The position numbers and the translations under genes are program-made. Positions 48,679 to 57,518 of a stretch of 64,000 nucleotides of DNA are shown one piece after another. The notes beneath the pieces are model-generated. The model saw only the letters and a program-made list of their open reading frames with translations. It did not search any database and was not told the origin of the DNA. How positions within the stretch are numbered: position 1 is the first letter of the stretch; the number at the start of each line of letters is the position of its first letter. Origin of the DNA: Streptomyces cinnamoneus (GTDB taxonomy: Bacteria; Actinomycetota; Actinomycetes; Streptomycetales; Streptomycetaceae); NCBI RefSeq assembly GCF_002939475.1, contig NZ_PKFQ01000001.1, positions 4,461,001 to 4,525,000 of the forward strand, in the 5' to 3' direction.

Positions 48679-49176
48679 TTACGGGAGGGGGAAAGGGCGC
48701 GTCCGCGGCTTGCGGATCTGGATGTCGTACACCGACTCGTAGCGCCACACGCCCGTGGGTAGATCCGCGTACTGCACGGGCCCGGTTGCCGTGGCCCAGT
48801 CGCTCGCCCGACGAGGGGAGGAGTTCATGTCGACCCGGGTGATGTGGCCCCGGCCAGGCACGACTTCATGGTTGAGCCAGGAGTCCCGCAGGACCACGCG
48901 CACGGCCTCGGACAGAATCGCAGCGTCGGAGTCGCCGTCCGGGTCCTCGGCGAAGCAGTTCACGACAACGCGGGCCGCGTCCGTGAAACGCGTGTCGGCC
49001 GCCCACTGGCCAAACGTGGGGTCACGGCGCACCAGTACCAGCGGGAACTGTTCGTGGCGGTCGATGAGGGACTTCACTCTGATGCCCGGCAGGCCCTTGC
49101 GGAGGATCGCAAGGAGCAGGTCTTCGACGGGCGACAGTTCGGCCAGGGCCTTGATGTGATCAGGTATGCCGGCCAC
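48679..49176 (-). CDS. tail terminator protein
   Basis: 165 residues from GTG 49176. A small alpha/beta protein (DLLLAILRKGLPGIRVKSLI, FPLVLVRRDPTFG) in the slot of the tail terminator, before the tube gene. Coupled to the DUF5403-like gene (its start is one base after that stop). Confidence 0.7.
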   Translation of the reverse strand: MAGIPDHIKALAELSPVEDLLLAILRKGLPGIRVKSLIDRHEQFPLVLVRRDPTFGQWAADTRFTDAARVVVNCFAEDPDGDSDAAILSEAVRVVLRDSWLNHEVVPGRGHITRVDMNSSPRRASDWATATGPVQYADLPTGVWRYESVYDIQIRKPRTRPFPLP

Positions 49177-49560
49177 TTAGTCGAGCTTCACCTTGCCCTT
49201 CCGCTTCTTGGGCAAATTCGAGGCGGTAGCAAGGATGTACAGGCCGTCCATCGCCGGGAGCACGTCCAGGTACTTCCCGCCGTCCCTGTCCTTGCGGACG
49301 ATGACGGATTCCGCCCGGCCGTACTCAATGGACAGGGCAGCCTTCTGGCCGCGATCATCCGAGAGAATTACGTACCGGTTGTTGTCGCCTGCCTCGACGT
49401 CGATTTCGGCGTGACCGTCCGCACGGTGCTGCACGAGGATCTCCTCGGCGCGCACGGCGATCTCGAAGGCGCGGGCCGTCAACTCGGCCTGCACGCCCTC
49501 GTTCACGGCGACGTACTTTTCGATCTTCCGGCCATTGACGCTCTGGTAGACCTTCGCCAT
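49177..49560 (-). CDS. DUF5403-like minor head-tail protein
   Basis: 127 residues. VYQSVNGRKIEKYVAVNEGV, EILVQHRADGHAEIDV, then AALSIEYGRAE is the DUF5403 pattern of actinophage head-tail connectors. The ATG overlaps the stop of the gene upstream. Confidence 0.75.
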   Translation of the reverse strand: MAKVYQSVNGRKIEKYVAVNEGVQAELTARAFEIAVRAEEILVQHRADGHAEIDVEAGDNNRYVILSDDRGQKAALSIEYGRAESVIVRKDRDGGKYLDVLPAMDGLYILATASNLPKKRKGKVKLD

Positions 49561-49898
49561 CAGGGCCGCTCCCGGATGTCGATCGACCAGTGCCGAGTGC
49601 GGCGGTCGCCGTGGTGATACGCGGGCGGCGAGACGATGTCCCACTGGCGGCCCGCGTACTCGACGCGAGACCATAGAGAGACGCCTTCTAGATGTGCGTC
49701 CACGATCATCCGCGTCACGTTGATCTCCTGCTGGCCGGGAACTTCGGCGCGGGCCGAGCGCTGGGGGACGAACGCTGCTCGTACCTCGATAGGACCGTGC
49801 GGGTCGGCCATGGTGACCGTGTTGCCGCGTGAGTCAGTGACCTCGACGGTTCGCCAGACGCGGGCCTTCTGGCCGCGCCGTCGCTGGATGCTCACCAC
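49560..49898 (-). CDS. head-tail stopper-like protein
   Basis: 112 residues. Beta-rich (RVWRTVEVTDSRGNTVTM, VDAHLEGVSLWSRVEYAGR). Its place after the adaptor gene suits the stopper that closes the head. GTG 49898 or the next GTG could be the start, both inside the upstream overlap. Confidence 0.65.
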   Translation of the reverse strand: MVSIQRRRGQKARVWRTVEVTDSRGNTVTMADPHGPIEVRAAFVPQRSARAEVPGQQEINVTRMIVDAHLEGVSLWSRVEYAGRQWDIVSPPAYHHGDRRTRHWSIDIRERP

Positions 49899-50350
49899 GG
49901 CCCCCTGTCGTTGGAGAACAGGGGGAAGGGAGCGCCGTCGTAGTCGACGGGTACGAGCCCCGCGCGGCTGGGCCGGTCGCGTGAGTCCCAGGCAGAGACG
50001 ACCACGCTCGTGAGGGTCGGGCGAGTGCCGGCTAGCCCTTCGAGGAGTTTGATCTCCTCGCGGGTGAAGTACACGGACCCGGCGTCGCGGCCGTGGGCAT
50101 CGCTCCAGGCGAGCGTCTCGTCACCGGCCCGGCTCTGCGTATAGCCGTGCGGGTTGCGTAGGTAGCGCGCTGCGGCTTTGAGGACGAGGGTGCGTACCAG
50201 CCGGGGCGGGTGCTCCTCGGGCCAGTCGCGGCCGTGGGCGGCGGCCAGGTCGGAGGCATCCTCCAGGGCACCGGCCGCGATGCGGAGCTCATCGTCGTCG
50301 AGCTCCCAGTCGAGACGAGTCTTGAGCCCGTCAAGGGTGGCGTACGCCAA
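49892..50350 (-). CDS. head-tail adaptor protein
   Basis: 152 residues from TTG 50350 with GGAGG upstream. Helical N-terminal part (LDGLKTRLDWELDDDELRIA) and ARYLRNPHGYTQSRAGDETLAW, the usual look of gp6-type adaptors in siphoviruses. It bridges portal and stopper. Confidence 0.75.
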   Translation of the reverse strand: MAYATLDGLKTRLDWELDDDELRIAAGALEDASDLAAAHGRDWPEEHPPRLVRTLVLKAAARYLRNPHGYTQSRAGDETLAWSDAHGRDAGSVYFTREEIKLLEGLAGTRPTLTSVVVSAWDSRDRPSRAGLVPVDYDGAPFPLFSNDRGPW

Positions 50351-50425
50351 CCGACGACCTCCTTTCGCAAAGGCCGGCGGGCCGCGCGCCTGGGTCTCCA
50401 GGTCACGCGGCCCGCTGTGTCGCGA

Positions 50426-51508
50426 TCAGGCGTTGGCCGGGTCGGTCTCGGCCGCCGGGCCGGTCGGGGTGAAGACCTTCGCGGCGGAGACGCCGGTGAT
50501 GGTCGCGAGTTCGGAGCCCACCTCGGGGTAGTCGCTCTTGCCATCGAGCTGGAGCTTGATCCCGCGCACGAAGTGCTCCTGCGTGGAGATGACTTCCTTC
50601 TCCTTCGCCGGGTCCCAGCCGACGAGCACGTCCTTGACCGAGCGGAAGCCCTGGTAGCAGTTGACGATGCTGCGGTCCTGGAAGTATTCGCTGTCGTAGT
50701 CCCGCAGCCAGCGCAGGGCCAGGCCCTCAAAGCTCGTGGTGGCGCCGAACGGAACAGACTGCGGCACCGAGGGAGCCGCCGACGCGAAGATGAAGCCGGA
50801 CTGGGCGAAGGCGAACGCAGAGTCAGCCGGGATAGTCTGATCCACGATGAACCGGAACCCGTAGCGGTTGCCGAGCGTGGCGTTCACCAGAGCGGATTCC
50901 GCCTGCCCGTCACCGACGTTGGAGGCAAGGTTCAGATCAGGGTCGGACAGCAGGACGGTCTCGAAGTCCGATCCGACGACCATGTACCGGTTGCCCTCGG
51001 GCACGTTGAACTTGTTCATCACGCGCCGGGCCTCAATGATCGCCTTGCGCATGGACTTCTCGGCGTTGCCGACCGTTACCGCGTAGGGCTGGTCGACCAG
51101 GGTCTTCACCGCCCGGCGGGCTAGGCCGCGCGCAATCGCCTTCACCTGCGGGCGTAGGAGCTTGCCCCACTGGTGGATGTCGAAGTCGGCCTGCTCGTCC
51201 GTGAGCTTCACACCGTTGTAGACGTTGCCGCCGAAGGTGACGGGGATGGTCCGCTCGGCGTACTCGTCGAACACGACACGCTGACGGGCGCCCGGCGTGG
51301 AGCTGCCCGCAGAACCGGAACGCCACTCGTAGTCGTGGAAGGGCAGGACACCCTCGACCGTGACGTTGATCGTGTCGTTCTTGGCGCCCTTGAAGCGGTC
51401 CACGCCCTCCTTGGTGAAGAGGTTCGGCACGAGGAGCTCCTGCTCCAGCATCCCGATAGCGGTGTTGATCAGCTTCTCAGGCTTGACTACCTGATGCTCG
51501 GCTGTCAC
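50426..51508 (-). CDS. major capsid protein
   Basis: 360 residues from GTG 51508. VEGVLPFHDYEWRSG, VTFGGNVYNGVKLTDEQADF, then SDFETVLLSDPDL and a C-terminal RGIKLQLDGKS fit P22 coat-type (HK97-fold) actinophage capsids. The gene is immediately upstream of the head-tail genes. An intrinsic terminator lies between it and the scaffold gene. Confidence 0.88.
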   Translation of the reverse strand: MTAEHQVVKPEKLINTAIGMLEQELLVPNLFTKEGVDRFKGAKNDTINVTVEGVLPFHDYEWRSGSAGSSTPGARQRVVFDEYAERTIPVTFGGNVYNGVKLTDEQADFDIHQWGKLLRPQVKAIARGLARRAVKTLVDQPYAVTVGNAEKSMRKAIIEARRVMNKFNVPEGNRYMVVGSDFETVLLSDPDLNLASNVGDGQAESALVNATLGNRYGFRFIVDQTIPADSAFAFAQSGFIFASAAPSVPQSVPFGATTSFEGLALRWLRDYDSEYFQDRSIVNCYQGFRSVKDVLVGWDPAKEKEVISTQEHFVRGIKLQLDGKSDYPEVGSELATITGVSAAKVFTPTGPAAETDPANA

Positions 51509-51525
51509 TAAGCCTCCTGGGGCAT

Positions 51526-51551
51526 AAAAAAAGCCCCCGGAAACCGGAGGC
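51526..51551 (-). terminator. intrinsic terminator between scaffold and capsid genes
   Basis: On the minus strand GCCTCCGG-TTT-CCGGGGGC is followed by seven T. It lies between two head genes transcribed in the same direction, so it must be read through or a separate promoter must serve the capsid gene. Confidence 0.82.
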
Positions 51552-51577
51552 GTAGCTAATGGGGGTGAGGACTCAGA

Positions 51578-52075
51578 TCAGCGACGGGTGAGACGCGCGA
51601 GCTTGCGCGGGTCCATCTCTCCGTCTCCGTCGTCGGGCGTCAGGCCGCCACCGAGCGACGGGGGAAGCGGGGCCGGGACGTACTTGGCCAGCACCTTCGC
51701 GTGCGCTTCGAGCGCGGCCTCGTCCTCGCCGCGCAGCGCGTCCGCGAGATCGTCGGGGAGCTCGTGCCGGCGGGCGACGCTGGACCGCAGGATGGAGCGC
51801 TCCAGCTCGGCGTTCTGCGCCTTGAGCTCGGCGACGGCCGCCTCGATCTCCGCTGGGTCCTTGGCCTCGCCGAGCTTGGACTCGGCGTCCCGCAGACGAG
51901 TGCGGTAGTTCGCGGCTTCGCCGCGAACCTTGGCCAGCTCCTTGCGCGCCCACTCGGGGAGGGCGTCTTCGCCGGACGGCTCGGCCGTCTCGGTAGACAC
52001 GGGCTGGTCGGCCGCCGAGGTCTGTTCCTGCTCGGGCGTGGTCGCCTCGGCCTGGGTGCTGGTCTCTTCGGTCAC
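51578..52075 (-). CDS. scaffold protein
   Basis: 165 residues from GTG 52075. Acidic, with a coiled-coil core (YRTRLRDAESKLGEAKDPAE) and basic C-terminus (RKLARLTRR), the standard composition of siphovirus scaffolds that guide capsid assembly. Position upstream of the capsid gene supports it. Confidence 0.82.
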   Translation of the reverse strand: MTEETSTQAEATTPEQEQTSAADQPVSTETAEPSGEDALPEWARKELAKVRGEAANYRTRLRDAESKLGEAKDPAEIEAAVAELKAQNAELERSILRSSVARRHELPDDLADALRGEDEAALEAHAKVLAKYVPAPLPPSLGGGLTPDDGDGEMDPRKLARLTRR

Positions 52076-52078
52076 GGG

Positions 52079-53203
52079 TCACGCCTCCTGGGTCGTGTTC
52101 GTGGTCTGCCGCGCCTCCTGGGCTGCGGCTCGTTGCTTCTGGCGGATGAACCGGCGCCAGACGCTGATCGCGTCCTTGCCGGTGTGGCCCCTCGTGACCT
52201 TTGGCCACAGAGCCTCGTACTGCCGCGACAGCGCGGTCAACTCGCTCGACTGGTACTGATCCCGGTTCCAGACCGGCATCGCGTAGCAGTGGCAGTTGTC
52301 GTGATACTTGTCGCCGTCTGCAAAGGTGGCGGCCGACTCGCTCTTGTAGACCGGGCCTCGGCTGATGAGCATGGCGCACCATCCGCACGGGGTGCCGGTA
52401 CGCGACAGCCGGATGTACCCGAGGGTTCGCCGGTCACGGCGCATGTGCGTCCAGTTCGAGGACCGGGCGCCGTTCATCGCCATCCGTGAGGCCGCGGCTG
52501 CCTGCCGGGCTCCTGCTTGCCGGTGTGCTTCCGCGCGAGCGGCATCGGCGGCCTTAGCTGACTGCTGGTCGTCGACCTCGGCGAGTCGCCTGTTCAGGTT
52601 CTGCGTGCCGAGGGCATCGAGCACCGTGCGGAGCTCCAATTCGGCCGCGCGCTCGATGCGCTCCTCTTCTTCCCGGAGCCCCTCCAGCTCCTCGACGAGG
52701 ATCTTCTCCCAGTCGTCGTCACCGTCGTCGAGCTCCTGGTGCTCGTCCTTCTCCGTGGCCGCCGGGACGCCCTCCTCCACAGGGTGTGGATCTTTCCCGC
52801 GTGGTTGCGAGGCTTCCCCGGACTTGCCGGTCGCGCCCTCGTTCGCACGCGGGGTGGAGGGGCTGGAGGTGCCGGCCAGCACAGCGAACTCGCGGCGCAG
52901 ATCGCCGAGCGTGACGTGCTCCGGTTCCGGGTGGTACGGGTCGGCGACCGTCGTACCGGTCTGAAGGGCGCGGGCGAGCCGAAAGTAGGCGCGGGCCAGA
53001 TCCCGCGCTTGGCGCCTGCGGCCCATGACCAGAGAGATCGCCCGCCGCAGCCAGCCGCCTGCGGTGGCGGCCCGCAGATCGGCCGGCACGTCCGCCCAGA
53101 GGGTCAGCGCCTCGGCCGTGGTCTGCACGCCGATCTGCGTCAGGGCTACGTGGAAGGCCGCCGCCACCTCGTCCGTCTCGGCCTGCCTGGCGGGGCGCGT
53201 CAC
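52079..53203 (-). CDS. MuF/VG15-like minor capsid protein, prophage B
   Basis: 374 residues from GTG 53203, overlapping the portal stop (GTGA). N-terminal helical part, coiled-coil middle, then SRTGTPCGWCAMLISRGPVY and the cluster HDNCHCYAMPVW, which looks like a zinc or disulphide site. Complete version of the gene cut at the left window edge. Confidence 0.82.
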   Translation of the reverse strand: MTRPARQAETDEVAAAFHVALTQIGVQTTAEALTLWADVPADLRAATAGGWLRRAISLVMGRRRQARDLARAYFRLARALQTGTTVADPYHPEPEHVTLGDLRREFAVLAGTSSPSTPRANEGATGKSGEASQPRGKDPHPVEEGVPAATEKDEHQELDDGDDDWEKILVEELEGLREEEERIERAAELELRTVLDALGTQNLNRRLAEVDDQQSAKAADAARAEAHRQAGARQAAAASRMAMNGARSSNWTHMRRDRRTLGYIRLSRTGTPCGWCAMLISRGPVYKSESAATFADGDKYHDNCHCYAMPVWNRDQYQSSELTALSRQYEALWPKVTRGHTGKDAISVWRRFIRQKQRAAAQEARQTTNTTQEA

Positions 53204-54627
53204 GCCGCAGCCTTCTCGATGGGCGCCGCGTCCTCGGGGGTGGCACGGTTGAGGGCACCCGCGAGCTGCCCCACCGAGTCGTCGTCCTCGCGCATCTGCT
53301 CCCAGTCCTCCAGCTCGGTTTGCGTGACGCCCGGGACGCGCCGCCACAGGCCGCGTTCGGGGATGCCGAGTTGAGTACGGAGCTTGCCGAGGGCGTCTGC
53401 GGACTGGGCGAGACTGCGCGACTCCATGTCGCGCCAGACGACCTCGCCGCGGAAGTCCTCGGCGGAGGATGCGTTGCCGGCCAGTTCGCCCGCGAGTCTG
53501 AAGACCCTCTCCCAGGACTCTCCGAAGCCCGTGCGGACCTCGGAGATCATCCGGCTGAGGGAGACTTCTGCGGCTTGAAGGGCCTCCGCTGACAGGTTGG
53601 CGATCTGTCCCAGGATCGTCTGCGGGGGCACCTGGGCAAGGGCGCTGAGGTGCCGGATGCTCATTTCGATGCTGTCGATGAAGCCCCCGAGCGGGGTTTC
53701 GTCAAGTGAGCCGAACTTGACGTCGGGGTCCTCGGCGAAGAGGAAGCGGCGGCTGTTGTGGTTGATCCTCACCGGGATCGGGTTGCCCTGGGCGTCGAGC
53801 ACCGGCTCGCCCGTTTCCGGGTCGCGCTGGACCGGCGGGGCCATGCCCGTGACCGTCCGTACCTTCGTGCTGCCGTAGGACTGGGCGAGCAAGAGGTCGA
53901 ACACCGTCTGGTTGATGCGGTCCTGGACACAGATCATCGGCTCGATGACGCCGAGGGTTCTTCCCTCCAGGTCGACCCAGGCGGCGAAGCGCGTGACCGG
54001 GCACTCCGAGGAACCGTGAAGAGTGCCGCCCTGGAGGCGCACCGACTTCTCATCGCTCAGCGACCGGAAGGTGACCACGTACTCCCGCTTGGCATCCCAC
54101 AGCCGGGCGGTGCCCGGCTGGTCGCCCTGCGGCCACGTCGTCACGGTCAATGCCGCATGGGGTGTGTGGTCGTTCGCCGGGTCCTCATAGAGAGCGCTGG
54201 TCTTGAGGGCGGAAAGCCCCCTGGTGATTACGTCGCCGGAGCGGCCTCGCTCCGTCATGGTGAACGCGTGCCCGTACGTCAGCGCGCCCCGGTAGACGGC
54301 GGCCTGGCGGCCGTCGAGACGGGACCTCTGCCAGTGCTCCCACTCGGGAGTCTCTGAGTCAGGCTCGGACGTAGCGGAGGTTCCCGAACCTGGACGATAG
54401 CCGTCCACGTAGAGGGCCTGGGCCGGGGTCGAGACAAGCAGGGGCATCCAGTTCGACACCGCGCGCCGCGCCAGCAGCCTGTACTCGTCATCGGCCTGGG
54501 GCGGCATGTAGGGGTCCGAGTGCCGACCGTGAAGGTAGTCATCGATGCGACGCAGACGGTCGCCGTCTCGATGCAGGATGGCCAGGAGTTCTTGTGCGAG
54601 CGCGAGGGGCGAGGCAGCGAAGACCAC
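53200..54627 (-). CDS. phage portal protein (SPP1 gp6-like), prophage B
   Basis: 475 residues from GTG 54627 (GAGG upstream). Colinear with the prophage A portal and nearly identical over DDYLHGRHSDPYMPPQADDE and NWMPLLVSTPAQALYVDG. It forms the head vertex ring and docks the terminase. A conserved element (54641-54659) precedes it. Confidence 0.93.
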   Translation of the reverse strand: MVFAASPLALAQELLAILHRDGDRLRRIDDYLHGRHSDPYMPPQADDEYRLLARRAVSNWMPLLVSTPAQALYVDGYRPGSGTSATSEPDSETPEWEHWQRSRLDGRQAAVYRGALTYGHAFTMTERGRSGDVITRGLSALKTSALYEDPANDHTPHAALTVTTWPQGDQPGTARLWDAKREYVVTFRSLSDEKSVRLQGGTLHGSSECPVTRFAAWVDLEGRTLGVIEPMICVQDRINQTVFDLLLAQSYGSTKVRTVTGMAPPVQRDPETGEPVLDAQGNPIPVRINHNSRRFLFAEDPDVKFGSLDETPLGGFIDSIEMSIRHLSALAQVPPQTILGQIANLSAEALQAAEVSLSRMISEVRTGFGESWERVFRLAGELAGNASSAEDFRGEVVWRDMESRSLAQSADALGKLRTQLGIPERGLWRRVPGVTQTELEDWEQMREDDDSVGQLAGALNRATPEDAAPIEKAAA

Positions 54628-54640
54628 AACATCACCGCCT

Positions 54641-54659
54641 CAGATAAACTATGTCAATC
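54641..54659 (-). promoter_or_regulatory. conserved element TTGACATAGTTTATC before portal gene
   Basis: Minus strand GATTGACATAGTTTATCTG, in the same place as 2297-2310 in prophage A. It contains a good -35 (TTGACA); TGATGT lies 17 bp on, but that would put the -10 at the start codon. Confidence 0.55.
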
Positions 54660-54661
54660 GA

Positions 54662-56312
54662 TCAAAGGAAATAGCCCCGCCCGGTACGCGTACGGGTCTT
54701 CCGGCCTCGGGCTCGGAGATCGAAAAGGGCTTCGTGGGCAAGCATCAAAGCCGCGTAGGCGTCGACCTTTCGCGGAGACTCGCGTGATTCCTTGCCAAAG
54801 CTCAGGCCGTAATTGTTGGTACGACGTCGCGCATTCAAAACATGGCGGCGCAACTTTCGGTCGCCGTCGTGGACGATTTTCCGGTCGAGGATTGAACGGA
54901 GTAGCCGCTCGTGCGCCATGGTCGACGCCTTCAGGCTGGTCCTCATGTCCCAGCCGATTGAGTCCTTTCCCGGAGCCTTGACGGCCAGACCCTCGCCGTA
55001 CGTCGCGGACCACTCAGAGATGTACGACTCCCAGAGAGCCACGTCCGCGTAGAAGCCCTGCACGCTGAAGGTGGAGAACGCCTCGTGCACTGCGCTGTCC
55101 ACCCGGTCACGCGGGACTTCCCACTCCTTGCTGGCCGGGCCGTCCGGCTTCTCCCAAAGGCCCAGCACGCAGGCGAATCCATCGCTGACGCGGAGTGCGC
55201 ACAAAGCAGTCGAGTCATCGCGGAGGCCGCCGTCGAAGCCCAACACGATTTCGTCACCGGGCTGGAGGACCTTCGAGTCGTCACGCAGGACGTCCCAGTC
55301 GGCTGGGCTGTACACCGCATCTTCGGACGCCACGATCTGGTTCAGCCACATCCGGCGCGAGCGCGACGGCGCGATGGTCGTGTCCAGGATGGACTGGAGG
55401 ATCGTCTCGACCCTCAGCCACACCGCGTCACCGCGAATCCGCGGCAGGACGATCCGAACTGCCTCGGGAGTCAACGGTGTTGCCGGATGGGCCTCGATGC
55501 TGTCGTACATGAAGCCGACGTCCGCAGCGCGGCCTTCGAGGATCTTCTCGTATGCCTCGCGCATCTTCTCCGCGACGGAATCCTCGCCGGGGAGGTAGGC
55601 GTTTGTGATCGCCAGGTAGCGCGAGTCCTTCTTCGTCGCGTTGCCGTCGATCGTCTCGTACATGCGGTCGCCGTTGTTGCCGGTCACCCAGTGGTGCGTC
55701 TCGTTGAGCACCGTGAACGTGACTCGGCCACCCTCAAGCGCGCGGAACGACGATGTGACCGCTTCGAGCCTCTGCCGGCCACCATTCGCGCGGATCAACT
55801 CGGCCCCGGCCTTGATGCCGTACGTCTCGATGAGCTTGTCCGACATCAGCGACGGCATCAGTGTCATCGTGTTGCGCGTCTGGTCGCGACTGACGGCCGC
55901 GATCTGGACCCAAGCCTGGGGGTGCGGAACGCCGACCGGCTGACCGTCCTTACCCCAGTGCGAGAAGCGGGAGGGGCCGACGAACTCGACCAGGGAAATG
56001 ACCGCGAGGAGCGGGTCCTTGCCCTAAGCCCCAGCCCTTCAGGCGTTGGAGGACTCCCTTGCGGTGGATGAAGCGGCCGTTCTCATCGACCGCGTACCAC
56101 CACAGAACGAAGCGGAGCTGCTCGCGCGTGAAGCGCCAGGGACCACTGTCCTCGGCTCTGAGGAACTCGGCGCACCAACCGGCGATCTGCCAACCGAGCG
56201 TGCGCTCGGGGAGCTTCCAGGAGCCGTCCGGCTCCTTCGTCCATGTTGGGCCCAGGAACGACGGTTCAAGGGCCTCGATCTCTACTGCTGTGAGGGCTGG
56301 AATGGGACTCAC
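54662..56312 (-). pseudogene. terminase large subunit, frameshifted (prophage B)
   Basis: The upstream frame ends early at ...VLQRLKGWG, in the middle of the P-loop, and the rest continues in another frame through SLMSDKLIETYG, FTVLNETHHW and LGFDGGLRDDST. A 7-bp insertion is seen at 56021-56030 (plus strand GCC-CTAA-GCC); prophage A has the uninterrupted CCTTGCCCCAGCCC here. Removing 7 bp gives one 548-codon frame. The insertion lies in the ATP-binding loop, so the enzyme should be dead. Confidence 0.87.
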
Positions 56313-56351
56313 CTCCTCCCCGAAGTCGGGCCGCCGGGAGAGCGGCTCACC

Positions 56352-56780
56352 TCACTCGGCGAGCCCCAGTTCCTTCCGGTAGTCGGCGATGGCGAGCACA
56401 GCCGCGGACTGCTCCTCGGGCTCAGGCTCATGCAGCTCGATACGCACGCGGCGGCGGTCGCCCTCGGTGACGAGGAGGCGCTCGAAGGCGGAGTAGATCG
56501 TCTGAAGCATCTGGCCGCTTCGCTTGCCGGCCTTCTTGTAATACGACAGGTCTTCGCACAGTGAGTAGGCGAAGGCCCAGTCGCTGTTCTGGTAGAAGTC
56601 CGACTGGCCCGAGGACTTCAGGGCGTCCCAGAGGCGCTTGGCGATGGGGTGCCAGTTCCGGTCGGCATTCGGGACTTTCACGTCGCGCATGAGGCCCTTG
56701 GTCACGGCCTGGACGTCGGCTCCCTTTCGGGAGCGTGGGCGGGCGAGATCCGCCTCGCGGTTTGGTACGGGGCCCGGGAT
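56352..56780 (-). CDS. putative terminase small subunit with ATC start
   Basis: If read from ATC 56780 it is 142 residues, exactly like the prophage A protein, starting PGPVPNREADLARPRSRKG with GGAGG six bases upstream. In prophage A the same codon is GTG. The nearest normal start is GTG 56705, which would cut off 25 residues and has no ribosome site. The conserved body (SDFYQNSDWAF) is intact. So either ATC is used weakly or the gene is damaged. Confidence 0.6.
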   Translation of the reverse strand: MPGPVPNREADLARPRSRKGADVQAVTKGLMRDVKVPNADRNWHPIAKRLWDALKSSGQSDFYQNSDWAFAYSLCEDLSYYKKAGKRSGQMLQTIYSAFERLLVTEGDRRRVRIELHEPEPEEQSAAVLAIADYRKELGLAE

Positions 56781-56872
56781 CTCACACCTCCACAGTCAGA
56801 AGGCCCCCGAGGGAAGGGGGGTCCTCGGGGGCCGGCGCGGCTCAACAGGCATGGGCCTGGAGCTCTGCGCGG

Positions 56873-57184
56873 TCAAAGCAGGCCCGGGTGTCTTTCTGTC
56901 CGGCGGAACCTGCGTCTGGCATGTCGGCGCGCGGCAGCTTGAGCCGCAGCCCCTTCACGCGAGCTCTTGACCCGGTGATGCCACCCGCAAAGGGATGTCA
57001 GGTTGGCCTCTCGATGGTCGTCACCGGGTTGTATGTGGTCGACATCCGTTGCGAGCTCGGAACATCGCACGCCGTACTGATCTCTGGCTGTGCACCTATG
57101 TCCGTCGCGCCGGAGGATGCGAATCCTGATCTGGGGCCAATTCGCTGGAAGTCGGGCCCTTCGGTCTGAGGTAGACCAAGCCAT
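56873..57184 (-). CDS. HNH endonuclease, prophage B
   Basis: 103 residues: RCTARDQYGVRCSELATDVD, DHIQPGDDH and NLTSLCGWHH give the HNH core. Same place and length as 4428-4739 of prophage A, with the same last residues (HPGLL). It belongs to the DNA-packaging module. Confidence 0.88.
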   Translation of the reverse strand: MAWSTSDRRARLPANWPQIRIRILRRDGHRCTARDQYGVRCSELATDVDHIQPGDDHREANLTSLCGWHHRVKSSREGAAAQAAARRHARRRFRRTERHPGLL

Positions 57185-57518
57185 AAGCCCTCCAATCGCT
57201 GACCAAAAAGCCGGTGGTTGCAGCGGCGGAAAGGGATTGGAGACTTCATTCTGTGGGCCCCGGAGGGGCCCAATTAAGAAAGCGGAAATCCTTAGCGGCA
57301 GCGCCTTCTACTTATATATACGGAGAAGGCGGAGCGATCCGGAAAGACTCCTCGATGTGACGCCGGTCACGCAGGGGGCGTCTCCCGGGCCCTAGGTTCA
57401 AGTCTTGCAAACGAGTGACACTATGTCGTACGTTGCGCAGGACAGAACGTAAACGGCCCCGGGTCACAGGTGCGCGAACACCTACCCGGGGCCGTCCACC
57501 GAGAGGGGTTGGCTCTCG
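57185..57518. promoter_or_regulatory. divergent control region, prophage B
   Basis: Matches 4740-5105. It holds CCTTCTACTTATATATACGG near 57307, the palindrome GTGACGCCGGTCAC (57358-57371) and leftward elements TGCAAGACTTGAAC (57396-57409) and CGACATAGTGTCAC (57415-57428). A long hairpin GGCCCCGGGT/ACCCGGGGCC (57455-57464/57484-57493) follows, then the start-codon hairpin. No gene seen. Confidence 0.6.
57500..57518 (+). promoter_or_regulatory. hairpin abutting start codon of HTH gene
   Basis: CGAGAG (57500-57505), a 7-nt loop and CTCTCG (57513-57518), then ATG. Same shape as 5087-5105 with one covarying pair. Confidence 0.5.
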
